Source: Acidipropionibacterium jensenii DSM 20535
Lineage (GTDB): Bacteria; Actinomycetota; Actinomycetes; Propionibacteriales; Propionibacteriaceae
DNA: 49,396 nucleotides
Assembly: GCF_000425285.1 (NCBI RefSeq)
Contig: NZ_AUDD01000021.1
Span: 1 to 49,396 of the forward strand
Reading direction: 5' to 3'
Shown: piece by piece, positions 41,276 to 48,936 of the stretch
Layout of the letters: each line of letters opens with the position of its first letter
How positions within the stretch are numbered: position 1 is the first letter of the stretch
Translations under genes and position numbers: made by a program
Notes under the pieces: generated by a model
Database searches by the model: none
Told to the model about the DNA's origin: nothing
What the model saw: only the letters and a program-made list of their open reading frames with translations

Positions 41276-42757
41276 ATGCCTGGAGACATCGCACTGAGGT
41301 CGACAACCCTTGACAACGGGATGCGGGTTGTCGTCAACCCGGACATGACCTGCCCGGCGGTGGCGGTCAACATCTGGTACCGGGTCGGTTCGGCCGATGA
41401 GACGGTGGGCCATTTCGGCTTCGCCCACCTCTTCGAGCACCTGATGTTCTCCGGCACCACCAGCGGCATCGCCTCGGGGGAGCACCTGGCCGCCGTCGAG
41501 TCGGTGGGCGGCACCGCCAACGCCACCACCAGCTTCGACCGCACCAACTTCTTCGAGACCGTCCCGGCCGGCGCCCTCGAGCTGGCCCTGTGGCTGGAGT
41601 CGGAGAGGCTCGCCCACCTGGCGGTGACGACCGAGAACCTGGACATCCAGCGCGAGGTGGTCAAGGAGGAGAAGCGCCAGCGCTACGACAATCTCCCCTA
41701 CGGCGACATGCTCGCCCACCTGCTGGCCCAGCAGTTCGGCGCCGACGGCGTCGCCGAGGGCCATCCCTATGCGCACCCCACGATCGGCTCAGTTCCCGAC
41801 CTGGACGCGGCCTGCCTGGACGACGTCGTCTCCTTCCACCGCCAGTGGTACCGGCCCGACAACGCCTGCCTGGTGATCGCCGGATGCGTCGACGCCGACC
41901 GGGCGCTGCTGCTGGCCGACCGCTATCTGGGGGCGGTCCCGGCCGGCGAGGGGCCGGCGCCGTATCGGGACCGGACGCCGTCTGTGCCTTCTCTGTCTGT
42001 GTCTTCCCTGTCTGAGCCTTCTCTGACTGTGCCCGCCCTGCCGCTGCCCTCGCGGCGGGTGCTGGAGCGCGAGGTGCCGCGCACCGCCGTCTCGCTGTCC
42101 TGGCCGTCGCCGCCGGTCACCGACGCCGATCAGCTGAGTCTGGAGGACGCCCTGTCGGTGCTCCAGACCGGGATGGCGTCGCGGCTGGTGCGCCATCTGC
42201 TGCGCGACCTTCAGCTGGTGGAGGGGATCTCCGGGTACGACCTGGGGCTGTCGCGGGGGCGTTCGACGGCGGCTCTGGTGGCCAGTCTGCGGCCCGGCGT
42301 CGAGGAGTCGCGGTACATCGACGAGGTGTCGGCGGCGCTGCGCAGGCTCGCCGCCGAGGGCCCGACCGCCGCCGAGATGGCGCGGGTCCACGCCCAGGTG
42401 GAGCGGGACTGGCTGCTGGAGCTGGCGACCGCCGACGACCGCGCCGATGCGATCAACTTCTACGAGACGATCATGGGTTCGGGCCACCGGGTCAATGACT
42501 ACCTGGACCGGATGGGCCGGGTGGGGGCCGACGACGTGGCGCGGGCGGCCGCCAGATGGCTGGACCCCGACAAGGCCTCGGTGCTGGTGTACCGGCGTCT
42601 GGAGAGCGGCCCTGCGGGTGGTGTCGAGGCCGGCGTCGAGGATGAAGCCGGCATCGAGGATGGAGCCGGCGTCGAGGACGAGACTGGCGTCGCGCACGAG
42701 ATCGGTATCGACCAGGGCGCCGATGGGGACGCCGAGCTGAGCAAGGAGTCACGATGA
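41276..42757 (+). CDS. M16 family zinc metallopeptidase, active subunit
   Basis: This 493-residue insulinase/processing-peptidase family protein has the inverted zinc motif HLFEH (His51, Glu54, His55) in FAHLFEHLMFSGTT, with the third ligand probably Glu131 in REVVKEEKRQ. An M16_C domain follows, with GMASRLVRHLLRDLQLVEGI. The linker PSLSVSSLSEPSLTVPALPL between the halves is a low-complexity expansion, and the C-terminus has a G-(V/I)-E-D-E repeat (AGVEDEAGIEDGAGVEDETG). There is no signal peptide, so it is cytoplasmic. It is leaderless. The stop overlaps the next gene as ATGA. Confidence 0.92.
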   Translation: MPGDIALRSTTLDNGMRVVVNPDMTCPAVAVNIWYRVGSADETVGHFGFAHLFEHLMFSGTTSGIASGEHLAAVESVGGTANATTSFDRTNFFETVPAGALELALWLESERLAHLAVTTENLDIQREVVKEEKRQRYDNLPYGDMLAHLLAQQFGADGVAEGHPYAHPTIGSVPDLDAACLDDVVSFHRQWYRPDNACLVIAGCVDADRALLLADRYLGAVPAGEGPAPYRDRTPSVPSLSVSSLSEPSLTVPALPLPSRRVLEREVPRTAVSLSWPSPPVTDADQLSLEDALSVLQTGMASRLVRHLLRDLQLVEGISGYDLGLSRGRSTAALVASLRPGVEESRYIDEVSAALRRLAAEGPTAAEMARVHAQVERDWLLELATADDRADAINFYETIMGSGHRVNDYLDRMGRVGADDVARAAARWLDPDKASVLVYRRLESGPAGGVEAGVEDEAGIEDGAGVEDETGVAHEIGIDQGADGDAELSKESR

Positions 42758-44124
42758 GCGAGAACACAGCGCCACTGAACCCACGGCCCGAGGTGTCGGC
42801 GGCGTCCCCGTGGACCTTCCCCGACTCGCACCACGAGCAGTTGGAATCCGGGCTGCGGGTGGTGCGGGTGCCGATCCCCGGCCAGCAGGTGGTGACGGTG
42901 GAGCTCGGCATCGATGTGCCTCTGTCGGCCGAGGACCCGGCTCATCTGGGGGTGGCGAATCTGGTGCTCACCACCAGCGACGAGGGCACCCGGCACCATC
43001 CGGGGGCGGAGTTGGCCGAGGCGATCGAGTCGATCGGTGCCAGCTACGACGGGGCCTGCGGGCTCACCTCCAGCAGTGTCAGCATCGACGTCCCGCGTGG
43101 GCACCTGGATCCGGCACTGGACCTGCTGGCCGAGATCGTCACCTCATCGGCGCTGGCCGATGAGGACGTCCTGCGCCAGATGGCCCAGGCCCGCTCGCAG
43201 CTGGCCCAGGCCGCTCAGAACGGTCCGAGTCTGGCGGGGTTGGCGGTCTCGCGGGAGGTCTGGCCGCTGGGGCACCGCGCCTCGCGGCCGACCGCTGGCA
43301 CCGCCAGCACTCTGGACGCCATCACCACCGCCGATGTGCGCGACTTCCGGGACGCCACCTGGCTGCCGGCCGGCGGCGTCCTGGTGCTGGCCGGGGCCGA
43401 CGTCGACGGGGTGGATCTCGGCGCCTTCTCGCAGTGGACCGGCGCCCGGGAGGATGCGGCCGAGGAGGTCCGGAGCGATCCGATCAGGGCCGACGGGCCG
43501 ACCCGGGTGCTGCTGGTCGACCGGCCGGACGCCGTTCAGGCCGATGTCCGGATCCAGACCAGGGTGCCCGGGCGCCAGGACTCCCGGTGGGCCGCCCTGA
43601 GAGTGGCCTGCGGAGTGCTCGGCGGCACCTTCGGTTCGCGGCTCAACACGGTGCTGCGCGAGGAGAAGGGCTGGTCATACGGCGTGTCGGCGGCGGCCCG
43701 TGCGATGCGCGACGGCGGTCTGGTGACGGTCGGCGGCGCGTTCCGCGCCGAGGTGGCGGCACAGGCCGTCCGCGCGGCTCTGGACCTGGTGGACCCCGGC
43801 TCGCCCTCCCTCGAGGACGCCGAGGTGCGCGACGCCCGCAACCATGCGGTCGGCGTCGCTCCGTTGCAGTACGACACCGCCGGCGCGGTGGCCAGCCAGG
43901 TGACGACCCTGGAGATGGCCGGGCTGACCGGGGCGTGGGTGGACCACTTGATGGCCGACACTGCGGCTGTGACCACCGACCTGGCGAACCAGGCGTGGCG
44001 CGAGCTGCTGCCGGCGTCGACATGGCGGGTCGGCATCGCCGGGCCGGCCGGGACTCTGGGACCGGCCCTTGAGGAGTCCGGGTTCATGGTCGAGGTCATC
44101 TCGCCGTCGGAGTTGCTGGACTGA
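42754..44124 (+). CDS. M16 family peptidase-like protein, non-catalytic subunit
   Basis: This 456-residue partner of the upstream peptidase has the M16 fold without the HxxEH motif: the aligned region reads LGVANLVLTTSDEGTRHHPG. It keeps GGTFGSRLNTVLREEKGWSY, which carries the Arg-Tyr pair that helps substrate binding in the active half of heterodimers. This division (one subunit zinc, the other R/Y) is known for bacterial M16B pairs. It is translationally coupled with the active subunit, so a heterodimer is likely. Confidence 0.9.
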   Translation: MSENTAPLNPRPEVSAASPWTFPDSHHEQLESGLRVVRVPIPGQQVVTVELGIDVPLSAEDPAHLGVANLVLTTSDEGTRHHPGAELAEAIESIGASYDGACGLTSSSVSIDVPRGHLDPALDLLAEIVTSSALADEDVLRQMAQARSQLAQAAQNGPSLAGLAVSREVWPLGHRASRPTAGTASTLDAITTADVRDFRDATWLPAGGVLVLAGADVDGVDLGAFSQWTGAREDAAEEVRSDPIRADGPTRVLLVDRPDAVQADVRIQTRVPGRQDSRWAALRVACGVLGGTFGSRLNTVLREEKGWSYGVSAAARAMRDGGLVTVGGAFRAEVAAQAVRAALDLVDPGSPSLEDAEVRDARNHAVGVAPLQYDTAGAVASQVTTLEMAGLTGAWVDHLMADTAAVTTDLANQAWRELLPASTWRVGIAGPAGTLGPALEESGFMVEVISPSELLD

Positions 44125-44176
44125 GCGTTCTTCGGCGGGGCTGTCGGCTCGGGTCGCGGGGTCGGCTCGGGTCGCG

Positions 44177-44182
44177 TACACT
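44177..44182 (+). promoter_or_regulatory. possible -10 box of tRNA-Ala
   Basis: TACACT lies about 54 nt upstream of the tRNA, just after a twofold GTCGGCTCGGGTCGCG repeat (about 44144-44176). No clear -35 box is seen. Confidence 0.3.
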
Positions 44183-44236
44183 GTCATGGTCGATTCGTTC
44201 GTCGACTGAGATGTCAGCGCGTCCGTTCGATCACGA

Positions 44237-44309
44237 GGGGCATTGGCGCAGTTGGTAGCGCGGCTGCTTTGCAAGCAGTAGGTCAGGGGTTCGAATCCCC
44301 TATGCTCCA
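44237..44309 (+). tRNA. tRNA-Ala (anticodon TGC)
   Basis: A 73-nt cloverleaf: acceptor GGGGCAT/ATGCTCC with one G-U pair, discriminator A, anticodon loop TTTGCAA with anticodon TGC, and T-arm AGGGG-TTCGAAT-CCCCT. CCA is not encoded. An integrase gene follows downstream, so its 3' end is the likely attachment site of the element that begins here. Confidence 0.95.
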
Positions 44310-44320
44310 CCCGTTGTGGG

Positions 44321-44362
44321 AGGCCGGTTGGCTGGGCATCATGCCTGGTCAACCGGCCTTTT
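44321..44362. terminator. rho-independent terminator after tRNA-Ala
   Basis: AGGCCGGTTG pairs with CAACCGGCCT (10 bp), with an inner GGCAT/ATGCC stem, followed by TTTT at 44359-44362. It ends tRNA transcription and may also stop the integrase transcript from the other side. Confidence 0.85.
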
Positions 44363-44475
44363 CGATACGCTGGCGACGACGCCATATGTCGTCCTATATG
44401 CCTCAATGCGCACCGTGAGTCGTACCGGGTATGAAATCTGTTGACTACGGGTGATGCTCGGACCGCTACGAAGAC

Positions 44476-44497
44476 TTCGTACCCGATTCGTACCCGA
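44476..44497. repeat. two tandem 11-bp repeats next to the integrase stop, possible arm-type sites
   Basis: TTCGTACCCGA occurs twice in direct tandem (44476-44486, 44487-44497), touching the integrase stop codon. A degenerate inverted copy, CCGGGTATGAA, lies near 44426-44436. Position between tRNA and integrase fits integrase arm-binding sites; this is inference. Confidence 0.45.
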
Positions 44498-45502
44498 TCA
44501 GCCTGCCTGGATCCGCTCATCGATCGCCGACGCCACCAGGTCCAGCGCCGAATCCCACAGGTGACCGTAGAGGTCCAGTGTCATCCGCGCAGACTTGTGC
44601 CCGAGCATCCGCTGCACAGCCTTCACATCAGCACCCGACGCGATCGCCAGCGACGCCGCAGTGTGTCGCAGGTCGTGGATCCTCACGTCCGGCATGTCGG
44701 CCTTCGCCCTGGCGACGGCGAACACCCTGGAACGCCAGTTGTCCGGATCCACACGGCCGCCGCGGCTGTTCGTGAGCAGCGGCTCGGCGTCACCCCGCCC
44801 CAGGTCGAGCATCGCGAGCACGGTCGCCGAGACGGGTACGTCCCGGCCTTCACCGTTCTTCGACTTGCGGACCCTCAACCGGCCACGCTCTGCCTTCACA
44901 TCCCCCACGTCGAGCCGACACGCCTCAGAGATCCGCAGCCCGCAGGTCGCCAGCAGCCACACCATCGCCGCATCATGGGCGCCGGTGGCAGCTGCGAGGG
45001 CCCCGATCTGCGCCACCGACAGGTAGACCGGGTCCCGCTTGACCGCCCGGCCGGCATGCAGCCCTGACAGGTCCGCATGATCGGCGCTCGCCCCGGCCAG
45101 GCACTGCACCACCTTCGACCGGAGAGACTGCGAGGCGTCACCGTGCGAGGTCTGGAGGCTGGAGACCCAAGCCTGCACCTCGCGCGGATCCAGGTCGGCG
45201 GACTTCCGATCACCCCACTCCTCGACGACATAGTCCCGTGCCAGTCGGCATGCCTGATAGCCCTTCTTGGACAGGTGCTTCTTGCCCTGGAGCCACAGTT
45301 CGGCGCCCTGACGCACCGTCTCGTCGTCGCTGGGCGCCGGCGGACCCTTCACGATTCGGTCGGCGTTGAGCGCCTCGGCCTCAGCCTTCGTCCTGCACGC
45401 CGTCGACGGGTAGCCCTTCACCACCACCCGATAGCGCAGGCCGCGGCCCCACCGCTTCGTGTGCTGGCCGTGACGGTCCAGCCACAGATCCTGAACGGCC
45501 AC
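44498..45502 (-). CDS. site-specific tyrosine recombinase (integrase)
   Basis: This 334-residue phage-type integrase has an N-terminal AP2-like/arm-binding part (LRYRVVVKGYPSTACRTKAE), a core-binding SAM-like domain (about 60-150), and a catalytic domain with Arg in ATCGLRISEACRL (near 187), Lys in RKSKNGEGRDVP, HDLRHTAAS (His and Arg near 273-276), LGHKSARMT and the nucleophile in LDLYGHLW (Tyr near 311). All catalytic residues are present, so it should be active. It reads toward tRNA-Ala, its likely target. A pair of 11-bp repeats adjoins its stop. Confidence 0.93.
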   Translation of the reverse strand: MAVQDLWLDRHGQHTKRWGRGLRYRVVVKGYPSTACRTKAEAEALNADRIVKGPPAPSDDETVRQGAELWLQGKKHLSKKGYQACRLARDYVVEEWGDRKSADLDPREVQAWVSSLQTSHGDASQSLRSKVVQCLAGASADHADLSGLHAGRAVKRDPVYLSVAQIGALAAATGAHDAAMVWLLATCGLRISEACRLDVGDVKAERGRLRVRKSKNGEGRDVPVSATVLAMLDLGRGDAEPLLTNSRGGRVDPDNWRSRVFAVARAKADMPDVRIHDLRHTAASLAIASGADVKAVQRMLGHKSARMTLDLYGHLWDSALDLVASAIDERIQAG

Positions 45503-45578
45503 AGCGGACCTCCTGTCTCCACGAAGGCTTCAGCTATGCCTTGGCCTAGCGGTTCCCGGAGAGCTAGACCCACCCCTG

Positions 45579-46187
45579 CTATTCGTTCGCATTCAGGTAC
45601 TTGGGGTCCTCGTTCGACCATGAACCGAAGAACCCTGTGTTGTTGTCGGTCTCGAGCATGACTGTGAGCTTGCCGTCCTTGTCGGCCTCGCAGGTGAACT
45701 CCAGCGTCTTGGTAGCTCCCGGCAAGATCGAGGCCTTGCCCTCCCATTCTGTGGCGTAGCACCCGGCATCCCCGCCTTGGATCATGGCCGTGGGGGTGAT
45801 GGTGGATGGGCGGATCGCGTGCTTCGTGTTGTTCGTGATCTTGGCATTGAGGTAGATGTCCTTCGCTGCCATCTCGGCTGTCTTGAACTCAGCCTCGTCG
45901 CTGGTCATCGGCTCGGTGTGATCGATGGTCACTGTCACCGGGATGTCTGTGGTGATGGTCGAGGTCTTCCCGAAGACAAAGACTCCGGGCGCGACATCAC
46001 CGGTCTCGCTGCTGGAAGGAGTGGCAGGCGCCGAAGTCGCGGCAGCAGCAGACGGCGAGGTGGCCTCCGCGCTCGCCGTGACAGTGACCGTCTTCGCAGG
46101 CTGAGCGGATGATGAACTGCCGCAGCCGGCAAGCACTGGGGCAAACGCGAGTGCGACAGCGAGTGTTACGGCGGTGATCCGATGCAT
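45579..46187 (-). CDS. putative lipoprotein of the integrated element
   Basis: This 202-residue lipoprotein has a signal peptide HRITAVTLAVALAFAPVL with lipobox LAGC, then a Ser/Ala/Thr-rich linker (SPSAAAATSAPATPSSSE) and a beta-rich domain with TVTIDHTEPMTSDEAEFK and LNAKITNNTKHAIRP, which resembles the DUF4352-type immunoglobulin-like fold. Start ATG at 46187; the frame is open upstream but the signal peptide fixes the start. It overlaps the metalloprotease gene by 22 bp. Phage-borne lipoproteins often act in superinfection exclusion; here that is only a suggestion. Confidence 0.75.
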   Translation of the reverse strand: MHRITAVTLAVALAFAPVLAGCGSSSSAQPAKTVTVTASAEATSPSAAAATSAPATPSSSETGDVAPGVFVFGKTSTITTDIPVTVTIDHTEPMTSDEAEFKTAEMAAKDIYLNAKITNNTKHAIRPSTITPTAMIQGGDAGCYATEWEGKASILPGATKTLEFTCEADKDGKLTVMLETDNNTGFFGSWSNEDPKYLNANE

Positions 46188-46684
46188 GTCGGAGGTCTCC
46201 TCTTGGTGGTGCGTCCGCCTGCGCTGGCGCACAGATAGCACGATGGTCTCACAGGCCGGAGACAGCTTAGGCACCGGCCTGCCGGTGATGTGCGGTGCGG
46301 TTCCACAGGGTGGCGTACTCGTCGGGGCCGAGCCCTTGCAGTCTGGCGTCGCAGGTCGGGAGTTACTTCGAGCTCGTCTGCGACAACCCGTGGGTCCAGG
46401 GACCAGGCGAGCGCCTCCCCCAGCCGCCCGATAGGGATGAGGGCTCTCGCCGCTTGGGCGTGGACGGCGAGTTCCTCGCGGGGGATCAGCCAGCGGGGAC
46501 ACGGGCCACGCCGGGCATGCACCGCCTCATGGGCCAGGGTGGTGCGCAACTGTGGGAGCGTGAGCCTCCGGTCGACCGTGATCGTCCGATCAGCCCACCT
46601 GCAGCGGCCCCGGCCGTGACGCAGCCGGTCGACCTGCACAGTCCAGCCGTTCGGCCATGACACATCGGGAGGGAACTCCAACAT
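46166..46684 (-). CDS. ImmA/IrrE-like metallopeptidase
   Basis: This 172-residue protein has the zinc motif HEAVH in TLAHEAVHARRG, preceded by ITVDRRLTLPQLRT and followed by REELAVHAQAARALIP, whose Glu fits the third ligand. This layout is that of small ImmA/IrrE-type proteases on mobile elements, which cleave a cognate repressor and induce the element. The Arg-rich C-terminal third (CLSCLRPVRPSCYLC, four cysteines) is unusual and may bind metal. The start ATG at 46684 lacks a strong ribosome site. No XRE-type repressor gene is visible next to it. Confidence 0.72.
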   Translation of the reverse strand: MLEFPPDVSWPNGWTVQVDRLRHGRGRCRWADRTITVDRRLTLPQLRTTLAHEAVHARRGPCPRWLIPREELAVHAQAARALIPIGRLGEALAWSLDPRVVADELEVTPDLRRQTARARPRRVRHPVEPHRTSPAGRCLSCLRPVRPSCYLCASAGGRTTKRRPPTCIGSPP

Positions 46685-46715
46685 GTGCCGATGGTGGCAG
46701 CGGGGACCGACAAAA

Positions 46716-47302
46716 CTACTTCTTGCTTCGCCGAGCCTCGGGGAGGATGAGGGATAGAACAGCGAGGATGACCGGCCCGATCAGGGCTCCTCCAGCGATG
46801 TTGTTCCCGCGCCAGAAGAAGATGATCGAGAAGACGATCAGCCCAAGCGCGAAGAAGATTCCCCAGCCCTGCGTGTCGAGGCGGCCTTGATCTCGGCATC
46901 GGCCAGCTTGTCCAGGCGCCGCTGGGGAGCGATCAGCTGGGCATCGATGATCTTCTCCCCAGCGCCAGGGTTGAGCTCATCGAACTGGCGAACCATCTCC
47001 GGAAGGAGCGGTCCTGAATATGACGCGCTCTGGAGGATCAGCGCCTGGTCGTATCCGCCGACTCCTTCAAGGCCAGGTATGACCGGTTGAGCTGCTGGAT
47101 CTTGGTGTTCTCCTGTCGCTCCAGCTCCAGCCGGAGCGCCCTCAACCGCGGCGCTGGGTTGATGGTCAGGGATGCGAGACCCCGGGCCAGATTCCTTACC
47201 GGGTTGCTGCTCGGGAAGGTCATCGTGCTCATGGTTCAACCGTACTTCCTTCTCACTTGGATCCCGCTTGCCGGGGTCGAGACTCTCAGGCTTCTCAGTC
47301 AC
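46716..47302 (-). pseudogene. DUF2335-like membrane protein, frameshifted
   Basis: The N-terminal frame (GTG 47302 to stop 46838) has a polar Pro/Glu-rich start and then SYSGPLLPEMVRQFDELNPG and AGEKIIDAQ, typical of DUF2335. It then loses sense after LADAEIKA. The missing membrane part lies in another frame: DTQGWGIFFALGLIVFSIIF followed by NNIAGGALIGPVILAVLSLI, ending at TAG 46716-46718. One base lost (or two gained) near 46875-46892 would join them into a normal two-helix protein of about 195 residues. It could be a true pseudogene, a sequencing error or recoding. The start overlaps the TPR-like gene (GTGA). Confidence 0.7.
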
Positions 47303-47667
47303 TTCGCGGTTCTCCGCTCTGCTTGCTGACGGCGGCGCGACTCCGATTTCAGCTGTTGCGCCTTGAGCCGTCGAGTGTTCAGCGCGTCGTAGTGGTGGTT
47401 ACGCCGGTCGGGCGGGCATGCCTCCAGGTACTTGCCCAGGCAGGCGATCTCCTCGTCGTAACACTTCTCGCTACGGTAGATGATTGCAGCCTGCTCGAAG
47501 TACCACGGGGCAATCCCGCCTACTGGATCGGAGATTGCAGCATCTTGACACTCGGCGAGGAGGCTCAACGCCTCGCCATACTGGTGGTCGCGTTTCATCT
47601 GTCGAATGGTGTCGGGCCAGTCGCAGTACAACTGACCCCTGACAACACGCGCGTCAGGATGCCCCAT
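47299..47667 (-). CDS. small TPR-like helical protein
   Basis: This 122-residue protein has helix pairs such as QYGEALSLLAECQDAAI and GIAPWYFEQAAIIYRSEKCY then DEEIACLGKYLEAC, in tetratricopeptide-like spacing (A at the usual small-residue sites). The basic C-terminal helix (RRLKAQQLKSESRRRQQAER) could bind nucleic acid or a partner. The start ATG at 47667 has GGAGAGGA upstream. It overlaps the DUF2335 gene by 4 bp and overlaps the acidic peptide region by none (2-bp gap), so it sits in a tight operon. Function unknown. Confidence 0.7.
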   Translation of the reverse strand: MGHPDARVVRGQLYCDWPDTIRQMKRDHQYGEALSLLAECQDAAISDPVGGIAPWYFEQAAIIYRSEKCYDEEIACLGKYLEACPPDRRNHHYDALNTRRLKAQQLKSESRRRQQAERRTAK

Positions 47668-47668
47668 C

Positions 47669-47761
47669 TCAGTCCTCTCCCCAGTCGTCTGGGTCTTGGC
47701 TGACGTCCTCGTCGTCGGGTGGCGGGTTGAACGAGTGGTCGTCCGCAGCGCCAGAACGCAT
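47669..47761 (-). CDS. acidic micropeptide (30 aa)
   Basis: An open frame fits exactly between the nuclease gene (stop 47764) and the TPR-like gene (start 47667). It starts MRSGAADDHSFNPPPDDEDV and ends SQDPDDWGED. Eleven of 30 residues are Asp or Glu. The ATG follows the nuclease stop by 2 nt. The ending resembles the tail of another small frame at 48937-49056 (ENYSQDPGDYQG), which supports it being real. Function unknown; a DNA-mimic or inhibitor is conceivable but unproven. Confidence 0.5.
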   Translation of the reverse strand: MRSGAADDHSFNPPPDDEDVSQDPDDWGED

Positions 47762-47763
47762 CG

Positions 47764-48846
47764 TCACTCGGCGTCGAGGTAGTTGCGGACGGTGGCCCTG
47801 AGTTGGTCCGCATACTGGTAGATGTCGTTGAGGTCGAAGATCTGATGACGGGTCTCGTTCTTCTCACTGTCGATCAGACCGATGTGCTTGACCGACTTGC
47901 TGTTGAAGTGGAAGCGGCAGATCGGCTTACGGTTGTTGTTGTCCAACAGCACCCCGAAGTAGCTCTGCCGGTCCCGGTCTGAGACGCGCTCAACGGCAAC
48001 CTCGGATGCCACAATCGCGCGCACGATGAGAAACGCTTCCCTCTCCTCGTCGGTCGTGATGATTCCGTCGGCGGGAACCTCCTCAACGACTTCGGTCTGC
48101 TCCTCCTCCACGGTGACGTGGGGTGCATCCGGGCTGTCGAGCGCGGTCTTGAGCCGAGCGTTCACCTGATCTGTCAGATACTGCCGCAGCGCCTTGGTCG
48201 TCACCTGGTCGAAGGTGTCCATCACGCGGGCCGTCAGCGACCCCTCATAGACACGCTTAGCGAACAGACGGACAAGCTCCTGGGATGGCGTGGAGAACTC
48301 ACGGGCGACCTCGGCCTTGATCGACGACACGTACTTGAGCTCCTCAGCAGCGGCCAGCACCGAGTCAAGATCGAACGTCTCTTTCGTGAGCTTCTTCAAC
48401 TCTGGCAACGCGTAGGGGTCAATATCGGACAGATCGAGCCTCAGGAACGGTGTCTTGTCCATGACGTTCGGCTTGTCCAAGTCGGTGTAGAACAGCCAGT
48501 GTCGGCCATTGGTGAGGATCCCGATCCGCGCCGCAACAACGGAGAAGTAGCGGGTCAGCTGGGATGCGTTCTCCAAGCTGAGCGCAGCACCGACAGGCTT
48601 GACCTCCACCAGGATCTGAACGGAGTCATCCCTCTTGATGGCATAGTCGATCTTCTCGGCTTTGCGGCTCCCGACGTCACAGACGAACTCGGGAACGACC
48701 TCGTTCGGGTTGAAGACGTCGTAGCCCAGGACCCTCGCAATGAACGGCATGACCAGTGCGTTCTTCGTCGCTTCCTCGGTCTCCAGGGTGTCACTGAAGT
48801 CGTGGAGTTTGCTGGCGACGTCGGTGAGTGCGTCTTCAAAGGCCAT
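47764..48846 (-). CDS. stand-alone type I restriction enzyme R N-terminal-like nuclease
   Basis: This 360-residue protein has the HsdR-N type PD-(D/E)XK fold: helix ETEEATKNALVMPFIARVLG then YDVFNPNEVVPEF, Asp67 in KIDYAI and E81-x-K83 in ILVEVKP, followed by RYFSVVAARIGILTNGRHWL. The helicase parts of HsdR are absent. A second domain (after about 250) has SYFGVLLDNNNRKPICRFHF and HQIFDLNDIYQYADQLR. Such stand-alone proteins occur on actinobacterial phages and plasmids; their role is not established. The start ATG at 48846 has AAAGGA upstream. It is the first intact gene of the leftward accessory operon. Confidence 0.82.
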   Translation of the reverse strand: MAFEDALTDVASKLHDFSDTLETEEATKNALVMPFIARVLGYDVFNPNEVVPEFVCDVGSRKAEKIDYAIKRDDSVQILVEVKPVGAALSLENASQLTRYFSVVAARIGILTNGRHWLFYTDLDKPNVMDKTPFLRLDLSDIDPYALPELKKLTKETFDLDSVLAAAEELKYVSSIKAEVAREFSTPSQELVRLFAKRVYEGSLTARVMDTFDQVTTKALRQYLTDQVNARLKTALDSPDAPHVTVEEEQTEVVEEVPADGIITTDEEREAFLIVRAIVASEVAVERVSDRDRQSYFGVLLDNNNRKPICRFHFNSKSVKHIGLIDSEKNETRHQIFDLNDIYQYADQLRATVRNYLDAE

Positions 48847-48936
48847 GGCTGGCGGTCCTTTCAGTTTCCGCGAACGTCATAGTTCGCGCGGTCTAAGTGT
48901 GCTCCTGCCCTACCGCGGCAACCCCACCGGCCCACC

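Noticed and set aside
41096-41776. N-terminal extension of the DUF5318 frame
   Set aside because: The extra 227 residues are antisense to the M16 gene and repeats, and family similarity begins at the ATG at 41095.
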